The notes below the pieces were generated by a model. That model did not search any database. It saw only the letters and a list, made by a program, of their open reading frames with translations, and was not told where the DNA came from. A program made the translations under genes and the position numbers. Of a stretch of DNA of 6,425 nucleotides, positions 1 through 6,423 are shown one piece after another; within the stretch, counting starts at the first letter, position 1; each line of letters begins with the position of its first letter. This stretch comes from Chitinophaga pinensis (GTDB lineage Bacteria > Bacteroidota > Bacteroidia > M30B66): contig CALQRR010000098.1 of assembly GCA_943333015.1 (NCBI GenBank), forward strand, positions 1-6,425, read 5' to 3'.

Positions 1-127
1 ATTCTGTGAAGATTTGATTTCCAACTATCAGGTATCGGATGAATCAGAAAAACAGATCCGTCATATCATGCAATTGCTCAATGAATTTGAGTTTGATGCA
101 GCACTAGAAAAAATAATGCAATTCTGA
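1..127 (+). CDS. C-terminal tail of an upstream gene, possibly a hybrid sensor histidine kinase (5' partial)
   Basis: An open frame enters from the left edge (codons begin at base 2) and ends at TGA 125-127, giving about 41 residues that finish AALEKIMQF. No catalytic motif lies in this piece. The pattern of a short helical segment with LLNEFEFDAAL near the very end resembles the tail that follows the last receiver or Hpt domain in many multi-domain sensor kinases, where an 'LL..F.F..AL' helix closes the protein. The stop is only 4 nt before the ATG of the response-regulator cyclase, so the two genes are very probably co-transcribed. A kinase partner would also make functional sense for that receiver. 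That a real gene ends here is well supported; its identity is inference from a short tail and from context. Confidence 0.6.
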   Translation, partial: FCEDLISNYQVSDESEKQIRHIMQLLNEFEFDAALEKIMQF

Positions 128-131
128 ACTT

Positions 132-1154
132 ATGCTCCAAGAGCCGGACAAGCAAGCAATCGTCTTAATTGTAGATGATTCTGTAGAAAACCTGCAAGTA
201 CTTTCTACGCTATTAAAGGATTTATATAAAATCAAGGTGGCCAAAAGTGGCGAAAAGGCTCTGGAAATAGCCCTTCAGAACCCCATGCCCGATTTGGTAT
301 TACTTGATATTATGATGCCCGGCATGGATGGATTTGAAGTATGTACGGCGCTTAAAGCAGATCCTCTGACACAAAAAATACCTGTCATTTTTATTACCGC
401 ATTGAATGAAGTAACGGACGAAACAAAAGGATTCAGAAAGGGGGGCGCCGATTTTATTACCAAACCCTTTAATCCGGACATCGTTAAGGCGCGCATCAAA
501 ACCCATCTGGAACTTCAGTCGGAACGGAAAAAATCGGAGGCCTTGTTGCGCGTTCTTCTTCCCGAAAATGTCATTTCAGACCTTATTAACAAAGGCAAAC
601 ATGTACCGGTGATTCACAAAGATGTAAGTATTCTTTTTTGTGATTTTGTTGGATTTACAAGTGCCACCATGTCGATGTCGCCAGAACTTCTCATTGAAGA
701 GCTTTCAGCAATTTTTGGTGAATTTGATGAGGTTTGTGACCGATGCGGAGCTACCCGGATAAAAACCATTGGTGATGCGTATATGGCTGTTGCCGGTTTG
801 GGAGAGTATGATGAAGCCCACGCCTTGAAATTAACGCAAGTAGGACTCGATTTTATCCAATTCATACATACCAGAAATCAACTTAACGGTCAGCAGTGGC
901 AGTGCCGGATCGGCATTCATTCGGGAAGCGTAATTGGCGGAATTGTTGGCAAAACCCGTTTCTTGTATGACATCATGGGCGACAGCGTCAATATTGCCGC
1001 CCGGGTTGAAAGCAAAGGAACACCGATGCGAGTGACCATCACCGATGCGACCAAAAATCGGCTCAATAACCAGTATACGTTTGAAGCATTAGGCGATGTT
1101 TTACTAAAGGGAAAAGGTGAGATGCCCTTGTTCCTTGTAAATCCCAAAGCATAA
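132..1154 (+). CDS. Response regulator with C-terminal class III adenylate cyclase domain
   Basis: This 340-residue cytoplasmic protein joins a phosphorylation-controlled receiver to a cyclase that should make cAMP from ATP. The receiver spans about residues 9-128: acidic pair D15-D16, phospho-acceptor D59 in LLDIMMPGMDG, T89, and K111 in the KPF motif. A short helical linker (LLRVLLPENVISDL, about 138-151) matches the transducer helix usual before class III cyclases. The cyclase domain runs from about 161 to 337. It has metal-binding aspartates D171 (FCDFVGFT) and D215 (TIGDAYMA), purine-specifying K211 and D280 (FLYDIMGD), and transition-state residues N287 and R291 (SVNIAAR). Guanylate cyclases carry Glu and Cys/Ser at the K211 and D280 positions, so adenylate specificity is inferred. 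All residues are on one chain, so a homodimer with two active sites is expected. The gene sits 4 nt behind the preceding one, which may encode its kinase. It ends tail to tail with an HD hydrolase. Confidence 0.95.
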   Translation: MLQEPDKQAIVLIVDDSVENLQVLSTLLKDLYKIKVAKSGEKALEIALQNPMPDLVLLDIMMPGMDGFEVCTALKADPLTQKIPVIFITALNEVTDETKGFRKGGADFITKPFNPDIVKARIKTHLELQSERKKSEALLRVLLPENVISDLINKGKHVPVIHKDVSILFCDFVGFTSATMSMSPELLIEELSAIFGEFDEVCDRCGATRIKTIGDAYMAVAGLGEYDEAHALKLTQVGLDFIQFIHTRNQLNGQQWQCRIGIHSGSVIGGIVGKTRFLYDIMGDSVNIAARVESKGTPMRVTITDATKNRLNNQYTFEALGDVLLKGKGEMPLFLVNPKA

Positions 1155-1157
1155 CAT

Positions 1158-1760
1158 TTAAACGGCTTTACTAATCAGTGTTTGGATTAGTTGAATGTTC
1201 TGATCGAGTCCCGGTTGGCGAAGCGCAATGGATGAAGGCGTATGGAAACGATGCGCAGACAAGAACCGTATTTGCAATTCGTTCCATTGATGCCGTCCAG
1301 GAATTTCATTACAGGAAAACATCTCTTCATAAAGGGTCTCAGAAATCGGATGAAAATCGGTCCTGCCGAGGTAATCAAGATCTGCATCACAGATAACCAT
1401 TTCAAGCAATGAGTTGGGTTGCTGAGGCATTTTGGTTGCCAAAATACAACGCTCTACAACTTCCTGATCATGAGCATCCATCTGGAATCCCTGGAGGGAC
1501 TCCCGGAATATTTCGACACTCTTTTTTTCGTGCAATGCACGGACATATAAGAAACCGGTGTCATGAAACAACGCTGCGATTTTGAGAAGCACTAAATCCC
1601 GTTCTTCAACCGATTCTAGTGCTCCGATGAGTTGTGTTTTCTCAATTACATCAATCGTATGCCGCTCATCATGGTACTTGTAGCGCTTGTCAAGCTCTTT
1701 GGAAAGCTTGTCAATAATGACAGGATAATACGTTTCAAAAAACCGTTCTAATTCAAGCAT
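1158..1760 (-). CDS. HD-domain metal-dependent phosphohydrolase
   Basis: This 200-residue soluble protein belongs to the HD superfamily, which hydrolyses phosphate esters with one or two metal ions. Metal ligands are visible in order: YHDERH (H30, H34), the signature HD in LFHDTGF (H66-D67), a further histidine at H77, and CDADLDYLG at 124-132. The block ATKMPQQP (108-115) and the tail AHRFHTPSSIALRQP are features I associate with a common Bacteroidota HD family. Related HD blocks occur in Pycsar-type membrane proteins, but I see no membrane segment here. The YHxxxH pattern recalls cyclic-nucleotide phosphodiesterases, so cleavage of cAMP made by the convergent cyclase is possible but not shown. 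An in-frame TTG seven codons upstream (1779-1781) lies inside a promoter box. I therefore start at ATG 1758-1760, which has a purine-rich AGAAAGAAG (1764-1772) just upstream. Confidence 0.9.
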   Translation of the reverse strand: MLELERFFETYYPVIIDKLSKELDKRYKYHDERHTIDVIEKTQLIGALESVEERDLVLLKIAALFHDTGFLYVRALHEKKSVEIFRESLQGFQMDAHDQEVVERCILATKMPQQPNSLLEMVICDADLDYLGRTDFHPISETLYEEMFSCNEIPGRHQWNELQIRFLSAHRFHTPSSIALRQPGLDQNIQLIQTLISKAV

Positions 1761-1778
1761 CCACTTCTTTCTATAAAA

Positions 1779-1786
1779 CAAAAGTA
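1779..1786 (-). promoter_or_regulatory. Bacteroidota-type -7 promoter box for the HD phosphohydrolase gene
   Basis: Read on the minus strand the bases are TACTTTTG, an exact match to the Bacteroidota sigma-ABfr -7 consensus TAnnTTTG. The box ends 18 nt before the ATG at 1760, which would give a short leader of about a dozen bases containing the purine-rich AGAAAGAAG. I found no good -33 TTG at the usual spacing; the nearest TTTG is 29 nt upstream, which is too far. The match to a short motif is exact, and the distance to the gene resembles that of the box at 4916-4923. Confidence 0.5.
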
Positions 1787-1914
1787 AAAGGATTTATTAA
1801 AATCGGGATATTCTTCAAACAGTCGAGGGAAACATTTTTTGAATGAAGTTAAAAATGCATTTCTGAGGTTCCTTTTTAATAGTATTATTACAGCTTAAAT
1901 CGATTTTCAGAATT

Positions 1915-2739
1915 ATGGCTTTTGAAAAAATAATTGTTCCTTTTGATTTACTCGAGGAGAGCTTTCCGGCACTAAGTCATGTGGCCTGTTTGGCGAATAC
2001 GTTTCATGCTGAGATCTGTCTTTTACATTTGGTTTCAGCAGAATCTGAGATAGAATCGGCGCTGCTCCGGTTACAATCATTCAAAGAAAGACTTTCGACT
2101 TCCTTCGCAGGAAAAATTTCAACCCTGGTCGAAAAGGGCGCTATTTTAAGAGACTTTTCCGCTATTGCAGTTCGGGAAAAGAGCCAACTGGTGGTTATTC
2201 CAACGCATGGTATCAAAGGCATGCAACACATCAAAGGCAGCAATGCCCTCAGGATTGTGACGGATTCTAAACTTCCGTTTATGGTGACTCAGGAACGCAA
2301 TGTGCGCGAGCATGGTTATAAAATAATCGCCATTCCGGTAGCGGCAAGAACTGAAATTTTGGACGAGGCTTCCTTTTTTGTTATGCTTTCAAAAATGTTC
2401 CAATCGGAAGTGCATTTGTTTGCGAACACGAACGTAGAAGAAAATTACAATCCCCAGATACTTGACCAATTGGAACAGTATTTTGCACAGGAAGGTGCCG
2501 ACGTAAAAGTGACACGTGTAAATGAAAACAAATCATTTACGAAATCATTTAACCGGTTTGCCGCTTCCATAGATGCCGATTTGATTTGTGCCGTCAATTT
2601 CTCCTATCAATACCTATACACTCTCTTTCCAAGGGTTGAGGAAGAGGATTTTATTTACAATGACTCGCAAATTCCGGTGTTGATGATTACCCCTGAGAAG
2701 CGCAATGATTGGGTTTACCATATTCCCTTTATTCATTGA
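1915..2739 (+). CDS. Tandem universal stress protein (UspA family)
   Basis: This 274-residue cytoplasmic protein has two Usp-fold halves. The first half (about 1-127) opens with the typical first strand KIIVPFDLLEES and contains PTHGIKGMQHIKGSN (96-110) before LRIVTDSKLPFMV. That segment corresponds to the ATP-binding loop G-x2-G-x9-G(S/T) of the family, but the first glycine is P96 and the spacing to GS is one residue short, so nucleotide binding is uncertain. The second half (about 133-260) has the strands KIIAIPV and IPVLMITP but no glycine loop, and looks like a non-binding partner domain. Two-domain Usp proteins of this length are common in Bacteroidota. Members are usually induced by stress or growth arrest; the exact role is unknown. 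No clear promoter box was found in the ~130 nt upstream, and the gene converges on the esterase gene over a 17-nt gap. Confidence 0.9.
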   Translation: MAFEKIIVPFDLLEESFPALSHVACLANTFHAEICLLHLVSAESEIESALLRLQSFKERLSTSFAGKISTLVEKGAILRDFSAIAVREKSQLVVIPTHGIKGMQHIKGSNALRIVTDSKLPFMVTQERNVREHGYKIIAIPVAARTEILDEASFFVMLSKMFQSEVHLFANTNVEENYNPQILDQLEQYFAQEGADVKVTRVNENKSFTKSFNRFAASIDADLICAVNFSYQYLYTLFPRVEEEDFIYNDSQIPVLMITPEKRNDWVYHIPFIH

Positions 2740-2756
2740 CGTTTCATAGTGAACGG

Positions 2757-3488
2757 CTAAAAACGGTTTTGCAATATGTACGGCAACATAGCTCTCCAGG
2801 TGGGCCAATCGTGCGTGATATCGTGTCCCCAGATTCCGAGATCGTGCGGAATTCCTTTGGCGGAGAGGATGGCTGAAAAACGTCGGCTGGCTTCGGGATC
2901 TTCATAATCGCCGCTGCCGGTATAGAGGTGAATGTGTTTGCTGGAGCGAATCTGATGGAGATAAACGGGATCGGTGATGTTGGGCAAATAATGCTCCGGG
3001 CTATTAAAATAAACCTGATCGTCCCAGAATCCTTTGGTGTATTCGGTTAGGTTGTATACGCCGCTCATGCTGATTGCTCCGGCAATTTGATGGGGATAGC
3101 GCAAAAACAGATTCATCGCATGCAATGCCCCAAAACTGGCCCCACAGGTAATAATAGGCGTGTCGTCGCTACTGGTTTTCCGGATAAACGGAATAACTTC
3201 ATTCAGCACATAGGCATTAAACTGATTGTGACGAATGGCTTTGTGTGCTGGTTCCTTAGATGTATTCATCCAGCTTTCGTTGTTGATGCTGTTGATTGAA
3301 TAAATCTTGCACTTGCCGCTTTCAAGAAACGGAGCCAGTGCTTCCATCATCTGAAACCGTTCGTATTCCAGAAAATCGGCCGCAGCTGTGGGAATAAGCA
3401 GGATAGAAAAACCATAATGTCCGTATACCGCCATCGGCATTTCGGATTGCAGGGCTGGACTGAACCAGGAAGTCAATTCGCGTTTCAT
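2757..3488 (-). CDS. Alpha/beta-hydrolase, esterase-D/PHB-depolymerase-like (putative esterase)
   Basis: This 243-residue protein has no signal peptide, so it is expected in the cytoplasm. The serine-hydrolase nucleophile elbow is GASFG with S118. A likely catalytic acid lies in GSGDYEDPEA (E196/D197), and the likely catalytic histidine is H226 in GHDITHDWPTW. These match the putative-esterase family that includes S-formylglutathione hydrolase-like enzymes and a group of small bacterial proteins (COG4947-like, from memory) ending in HDWPxW...LPY. The substrate cannot be told from sequence. Start: an in-frame TTG at 3510-3512 would add eight residues but coincides with a promoter-like box, so I use ATG 3486-3488, giving MKRELTSWFS. 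There is no good Shine-Dalgarno sequence, which is usual in this phylum. The epimerase gene lies 110 nt upstream on the same strand, so co-transcription is possible but the gap is long. Confidence 0.88.
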   Translation of the reverse strand: MKRELTSWFSPALQSEMPMAVYGHYGFSILLIPTAAADFLEYERFQMMEALAPFLESGKCKIYSINSINNESWMNTSKEPAHKAIRHNQFNAYVLNEVIPFIRKTSSDDTPIITCGASFGALHAMNLFLRYPHQIAGAISMSGVYNLTEYTKGFWDDQVYFNSPEHYLPNITDPVYLHQIRSSKHIHLYTGSGDYEDPEASRRFSAILSAKGIPHDLGIWGHDITHDWPTWRAMLPYILQNRF

Positions 3489-3509
3489 GAGCAATGGGTT
3501 AGCAGAGTT

Positions 3510-3517
3510 CAAGTATA
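3510..3517 (-). promoter_or_regulatory. Possible -7 promoter box for the esterase gene
   Basis: On the minus strand the bases are TATACTTG, one mismatch from TAnnTTTG. The box ends 21 nt before the chosen ATG at 3488, the same distance as for the exact box of the lipoprotein gene. No -33 TTG is visible at the normal spacing, so this rests on the imperfect match and the position alone. Confidence 0.3.
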
Positions 3518-3598
3518 CGCAGGATCAGCATTCGGAGGAGGAGGATTTAAAAAAATGATGAAATAATCGCTCCTTTTCAGCCTCTATTAGAGGAACTT

Positions 3599-4507
3599 TT
3601 ATGAAAGCAACTGTTTCAATGCCAGATTCAAATCAGGAAACTGAAACGTAAAACCCGTTTGCTTTAATTTTTGGTTGGAGACTCGACTGCCTTCCAAAAC
3701 CACAGCGCTCATTTCGCCAAAAAGCATTTTGAGGATAAAAGATGGAACGGCAAGAGGCAACAAGGGACGGTTCATTGCCTGAGCAAGATGGTGTGAAAAT
3801 TCACGGTTGCTGCAGCTTTCTGTTGCACTGGCATTGAAGGCTCCTTGAAACGTTTCGTTGAGAGCGGCTTCCACAAAAACACGGGCAATGTCTTCAATGT
3901 GAATCCATGGCATTTGTTGTTTCCCACTTCCCAGTGGAGCGCCGGCGAAATAGCGAAACGGCATGGACATTTTAGGGAAAGCACCGCCTTCTCGTGCCAG
4001 AACAACGCCCGTCCTGATTTTGACAACCCGGTTGGCATTGGAAGCAAAGGCATCGGCACTTTGTTCCCACTTTAGACAGGTTTCTCCTAAGAAATCTGTT
4101 GCGGCGGGTTCGTTTTCGGAATGAACCAGATCATCGGTTTTTCCGCCGTACCAGCCCACAGCAGAGCCGCTGATAAAAGCCTCGATCTGCTGATTTCGTT
4201 TCTGGAGCACCTGCAAGATCAGCGCGGCACTTTGTATACGGCTTTCGATGATTTCCTTTTTTCGGGCATCGGACCAGCGTGAATCGACAATGCCGGCGCC
4301 AGCCAGATGTAGGATGTGTGTTACTCCCTCGAAAGCTCGTTCATCGATTTTTCCCTGATTCACATCCCAAGTAAACACTGCATCCCAACCGGGAACAGCC
4401 TTTTCCGAGCGACTTAACAGATGCGTTCTGAATCCCGCCTTTTTGAGCAAGGGCAGGATGTGCGAACCAATCAGGCCGGTTCCGCCGCTTACGAGGATTG
4501 TTTTCAT
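3599..4507 (-). CDS. NAD(P)-binding SDR-type epimerase, TIGR01777/YfcH family
   Basis: This 302-residue protein is an atypical (extended) short-chain dehydrogenase/reductase. The Rossmann dinucleotide loop is SGGTGLIGS (7-15) right after the first strand MKTILV. Other family landmarks are HLAGAGIVDSRW (67-78), SGSAVGWYG (113-121), PWIHIEDIAR (200-209) and a C-terminal DUF1731-type segment (about 249-298) with LFGEMSAVVLEGSR and FQFPDL. I see no clear YxxxK catalytic pair. The family is annotated as sugar-nucleotide epimerase, but its real substrate is not established, so the reaction is unknown. The open frame extends 35 codons further upstream, into the divergent ferredoxin gene; that extension lacks family features. 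ATG 4505-4507 puts the Rossmann strand at the N-terminus; a second ATG directly in front (4508-4510) would add one Met. The length is normal for the family. Confidence 0.92.
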   Translation of the reverse strand: MKTILVSGGTGLIGSHILPLLKKAGFRTHLLSRSEKAVPGWDAVFTWDVNQGKIDERAFEGVTHILHLAGAGIVDSRWSDARKKEIIESRIQSAALILQVLQKRNQQIEAFISGSAVGWYGGKTDDLVHSENEPAATDFLGETCLKWEQSADAFASNANRVVKIRTGVVLAREGGAFPKMSMPFRYFAGAPLGSGKQQMPWIHIEDIARVFVEAALNETFQGAFNASATESCSNREFSHHLAQAMNRPLLPLAVPSFILKMLFGEMSAVVLEGSRVSNQKLKQTGFTFQFPDLNLALKQLLS

Positions 4508-4530
4508 CATGCAAATAAAGCAACCTAACT

Positions 4531-4538
4531 CAAAAACA
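4531..4538 (-). promoter_or_regulatory. Weak -7 box candidate for the epimerase gene
   Basis: On the minus strand the bases are TGTTTTTG, one mismatch from TAnnTTTG, ending 23 nt before the ATG at 4507 (20 nt before the alternative ATG at 4510). The spacing is like that of the better boxes in this window, but there is no visible -33 element and T-rich matches arise easily by chance. Confidence 0.2.
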
Positions 4539-4565
4539 CCGGATTTGTTCCGACATTTGCCTTCT

Positions 4566-4910
4566 ATGGCTGAAGCTTTAAAATACGAGAAACACCTGTT
4601 TATCTGCACCAATCAACGACCGGAAGGTGCGCCACGTCCAAGTTGCGGAGATCAACACGGTCTGGCTTTGATTGCTGCATTCAAAAAAGCGATCAACGAC
4701 AAAAAACTCGGCATTCCTATTCGTACTCAAAAGTCGGGATGTTTGGATTTATGTGAATTAGGACCAACCGTGGTGGTGTATCCTGAAGGTGTTTTTTACG
4801 GCAATGTGCAGCTCAGTGATGTGCAGGAAATTGTGGATGAACACATTGAAGGAGGTCGTCCGGTGGAACGGTTACGTCTGAAATTCGGAAACAATTTAAG
4901 CGAAAAATAA
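4566..4910 (+). CDS. Thioredoxin-fold [2Fe-2S] ferredoxin
   Basis: This 114-residue protein is of the thioredoxin-like [2Fe-2S] ferredoxin type. The four cluster ligands are visible: C14 and C27 in FICTNQRPEGAPRPSCG, and C59 and C63 in SGCLDLCELGP, i.e. C-x12-C-x31-C-x3-C. The strand VVVYPEGVFYGNV and the tail RPVERLRLK are typical of small stand-alone members in Bacteroidota. It should act as a one-electron carrier in the cytoplasm; the partner is unknown and the neighbours do not reveal it. Start: ATG 4566-4568 puts the KYEKHLFICTNQR strand near the N-terminus, as expected. An in-frame ATG at 4509 would add 19 residues without family features, and that start codon would overlap the divergent epimerase start, so I prefer 4566. 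The next gene begins 34 nt after the stop, with its own promoter box. Confidence 0.9.
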   Translation: MAEALKYEKHLFICTNQRPEGAPRPSCGDQHGLALIAAFKKAINDKKLGIPIRTQKSGCLDLCELGPTVVVYPEGVFYGNVQLSDVQEIVDEHIEGGRPVERLRLKFGNNLSEK

Positions 4911-4915
4911 TCCGC

Positions 4916-4923
4916 TACCTTTG
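4916..4923 (+). promoter_or_regulatory. Bacteroidota-type -7 promoter box for the beta-helix lipoprotein gene
   Basis: The bases are TACCTTTG, an exact match to the -7 consensus TAnnTTTG. A -33-like TTTA lies at 4895-4898, 17 nt upstream, imperfect against TTTG. The box ends 21 nt before ATG 4945, allowing a short leader. It begins only 5 nt after the ferredoxin stop, so the lipoprotein can be transcribed independently, although read-through from the ferredoxin gene remains possible. The in-frame TTG at 4921-4923 is part of this box and is unlikely to be a start codon. Confidence 0.55.
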
Positions 4924-4944
4924 ACGTTCTTCCGGCTGCAGCCT

Positions 4945-6423
4945 ATGATTCTGAAAACAATTCTTCCCGGTTTCCTCCTTGCTTTCCTTCTGGGGATGTG
5001 TGTGCTGAGCAGTTGTAAAAAAGAGGTGTTGGATACGAATCCATCGTCCAAACTGACGTTTTCGGAAGACACGGTTTATTTCGATACGGTATTTGTGACG
5101 TTTGGCTCTACCACCAAGCGTTTCAAGGTGTACAATCCAAACGAGAGCAGGATCAAGGTTTCGCGCATTCGGCTTGCCGGTGGAAATACGTCGCCGTTTC
5201 GGTTAAACATCGACGGACAATCGGCCGATGAGGTGACCGATATTGAGATTGATGGCAAGGACAGCATTTTTGTTTTTGCTGAGGTGACCATCGATCCCAA
5301 CAATGATCAGAATCCTTTTGTGGTGATGGATAGCGTGCTGTTCGAAACCAACGGCAATGAGCAACATGTGAAGCTGTTGGCCTATGGCCGGAATGCCGAT
5401 TTTTTTCGCCCGAATGTTTTTCCCACCAACGGCTTTCCTGCTTACTCGGTTGTGGCCTGTGATACCACCTGGACCAACAACCGTCCCAAGGTGATTATTG
5501 GATATCTCGCGGTTGACTCGGCCTGTTCACTCACCATTGAAGCGGGCACACAGGTGTATTTGTATAACAATTCTGGCATCTGGGTATACAAACAAGGGAA
5601 ACTTATTGTGAATGGAACGCTTCAGGATTCGGTGGTGTTTCAGGGAGTGCGAAAAGAAGCAGCCTATAGAAACACACCCGGACAATGGGATCGCATCTGG
5701 ATCAATCAGGGAAGTACCGGCAATGTGATTAATTATGCGGTAATCAAAAATGGCAACATCGGGATCCAAGCGGAAGATGTGCGTCAGTTTGGCGAAGGTT
5801 TGCCACGACGATTGACATTGAGTAATACACGCATCCGCAATATGAAAGCGTATGGTTTATATGGCGTCAATTACACGATTGACGCCTGGAACAATGTGAT
5901 TTCCAATTGTGGATCGTATGCCTTAGCGCTGATCAATGGCGGCTCGTACCGTTTCAGACATACCACCATAGCCAATTACTGGGGCGAATCGGTGCGCACG
6001 GAAACGGCTGTTTTTCTGAGCAATTACCAAGCAACAGAAACGGTGACGTTTGTCAATCCGATGGACTTTCGTTTCAGCAATGGGATTGTGTATGGCAACT
6101 TGCAAAACGACAATGAGCTGGAGGTGGACAGTCAGCCCAATGCGGCATTTGACTGGCTTTTTGAAAATACGGTGCTGAAAATTGACAATCCCGATATCAA
6201 TACCGGGGACGCGTTACATTTTAGCAACATGGTATTCAATGAAAATCCGGCATTTCGCAACACGCAGGAGCAGGATTACCGGCTGACGGAAAATTCTCCC
6301 GCTCGTGATAAAGGGAGCGCTTCGGTGGTGAATGAAAATCCACCTGTGCCAACCGATCTGCTGGGCAACAACCGTTTAGGTGACGCCGCACCCGACTGTG
6401 GCGCGATGGAATACACTCCCTGA
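4945..6423 (+). CDS. Surface lipoprotein with N-terminal Ig-like domain and C-terminal right-handed beta-helix
   Basis: The 492-residue product starts with a type II signal peptide: K4, a hydrophobic stretch at 5-20, and lipobox LSSC with acylated C24, followed by KKE. It should be lipidated and exported to the cell envelope. Residues about 36-148 (SEDTVYFDTVFVTFGSTTKRF, then YNPNESRIKVSRIRLAGG) form an Ig-like or choice-of-anchor-type domain common in Bacteroidota lipoproteins. From about 170 the text becomes short beta-strand repeats rich in N, G, I and V, such as TIEAGTQVYLYNNSGIWV, GKLIVNGTLQDSVVFQG and VINYAVIKNGNIGIQ, typical of a parallel beta-helix. The end (NNRLGDAAPDCGAMEY, about 475-490) is the closing motif of many such helices. 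I see no carbohydrate-active catalytic residues, so the function is unknown; adhesion or glycan binding would be guesses. ATG 4945 is chosen over an in-frame TTG at 4921 that lies in the promoter box. Confidence 0.88.
   Translation: MILKTILPGFLLAFLLGMCVLSSCKKEVLDTNPSSKLTFSEDTVYFDTVFVTFGSTTKRFKVYNPNESRIKVSRIRLAGGNTSPFRLNIDGQSADEVTDIEIDGKDSIFVFAEVTIDPNNDQNPFVVMDSVLFETNGNEQHVKLLAYGRNADFFRPNVFPTNGFPAYSVVACDTTWTNNRPKVIIGYLAVDSACSLTIEAGTQVYLYNNSGIWVYKQGKLIVNGTLQDSVVFQGVRKEAAYRNTPGQWDRIWINQGSTGNVINYAVIKNGNIGIQAEDVRQFGEGLPRRLTLSNTRIRNMKAYGLYGVNYTIDAWNNVISNCGSYALALINGGSYRFRHTTIANYWGESVRTETAVFLSNYQATETVTFVNPMDFRFSNGIVYGNLQNDNELEVDSQPNAAFDWLFENTVLKIDNPDINTGDALHFSNMVFNENPAFRNTQEQDYRLTENSPARDKGSASVVNENPPVPTDLLGNNRLGDAAPDCGAMEYTP

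Noticed and set aside
1787..1914. Plus-strand promoter or CRP-type operator upstream of the universal stress protein
   Set aside because: There is a TTTTTTG at 1835-1841 but no TAnnTTTG at the right distance, and no TGTGA/TCACA palindrome is visible.
2759..2770. Near-palindrome AAAACGGTTTT at the esterase 3' end, a possible bidirectional terminator
   Set aside because: The arms are 5 nt with a single-base loop, which cannot form a hairpin, and most of it is coding sequence.
3534..3563. GGAGGAGGAGG followed by A-rich sequence and ATGATG on the plus strand, resembling a strong ribosome binding site and start
   Set aside because: The frame is M-M-K-stop, so there is no gene; a short GGA repeat explains the purine run.
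3581..3593. Inverted repeat CCTCT-att-AGAGG just downstream of the epimerase stop, a possible terminator
   Set aside because: The stem is only 5 bp, the flanking bases do not extend it, and no T-run follows on the minus strand; on the plus strand only TTTT follows at a short distance and no plus-strand gene ends there.
4509..4565. N-terminal extension of the ferredoxin starting at ATG 4509
   Set aside because: The added 19 residues show no family feature, and the start codon would overlap the divergent epimerase start; ATG 4566 gives the usual family length.
4508..4612. N-terminal extension of the epimerase into the ferredoxin gene
   Set aside because: The Rossmann strand MKTILVSGGTG begins at the ATG at 4507; upstream residues are unlike the family and lie on the opposite strand of the ferredoxin coding region.
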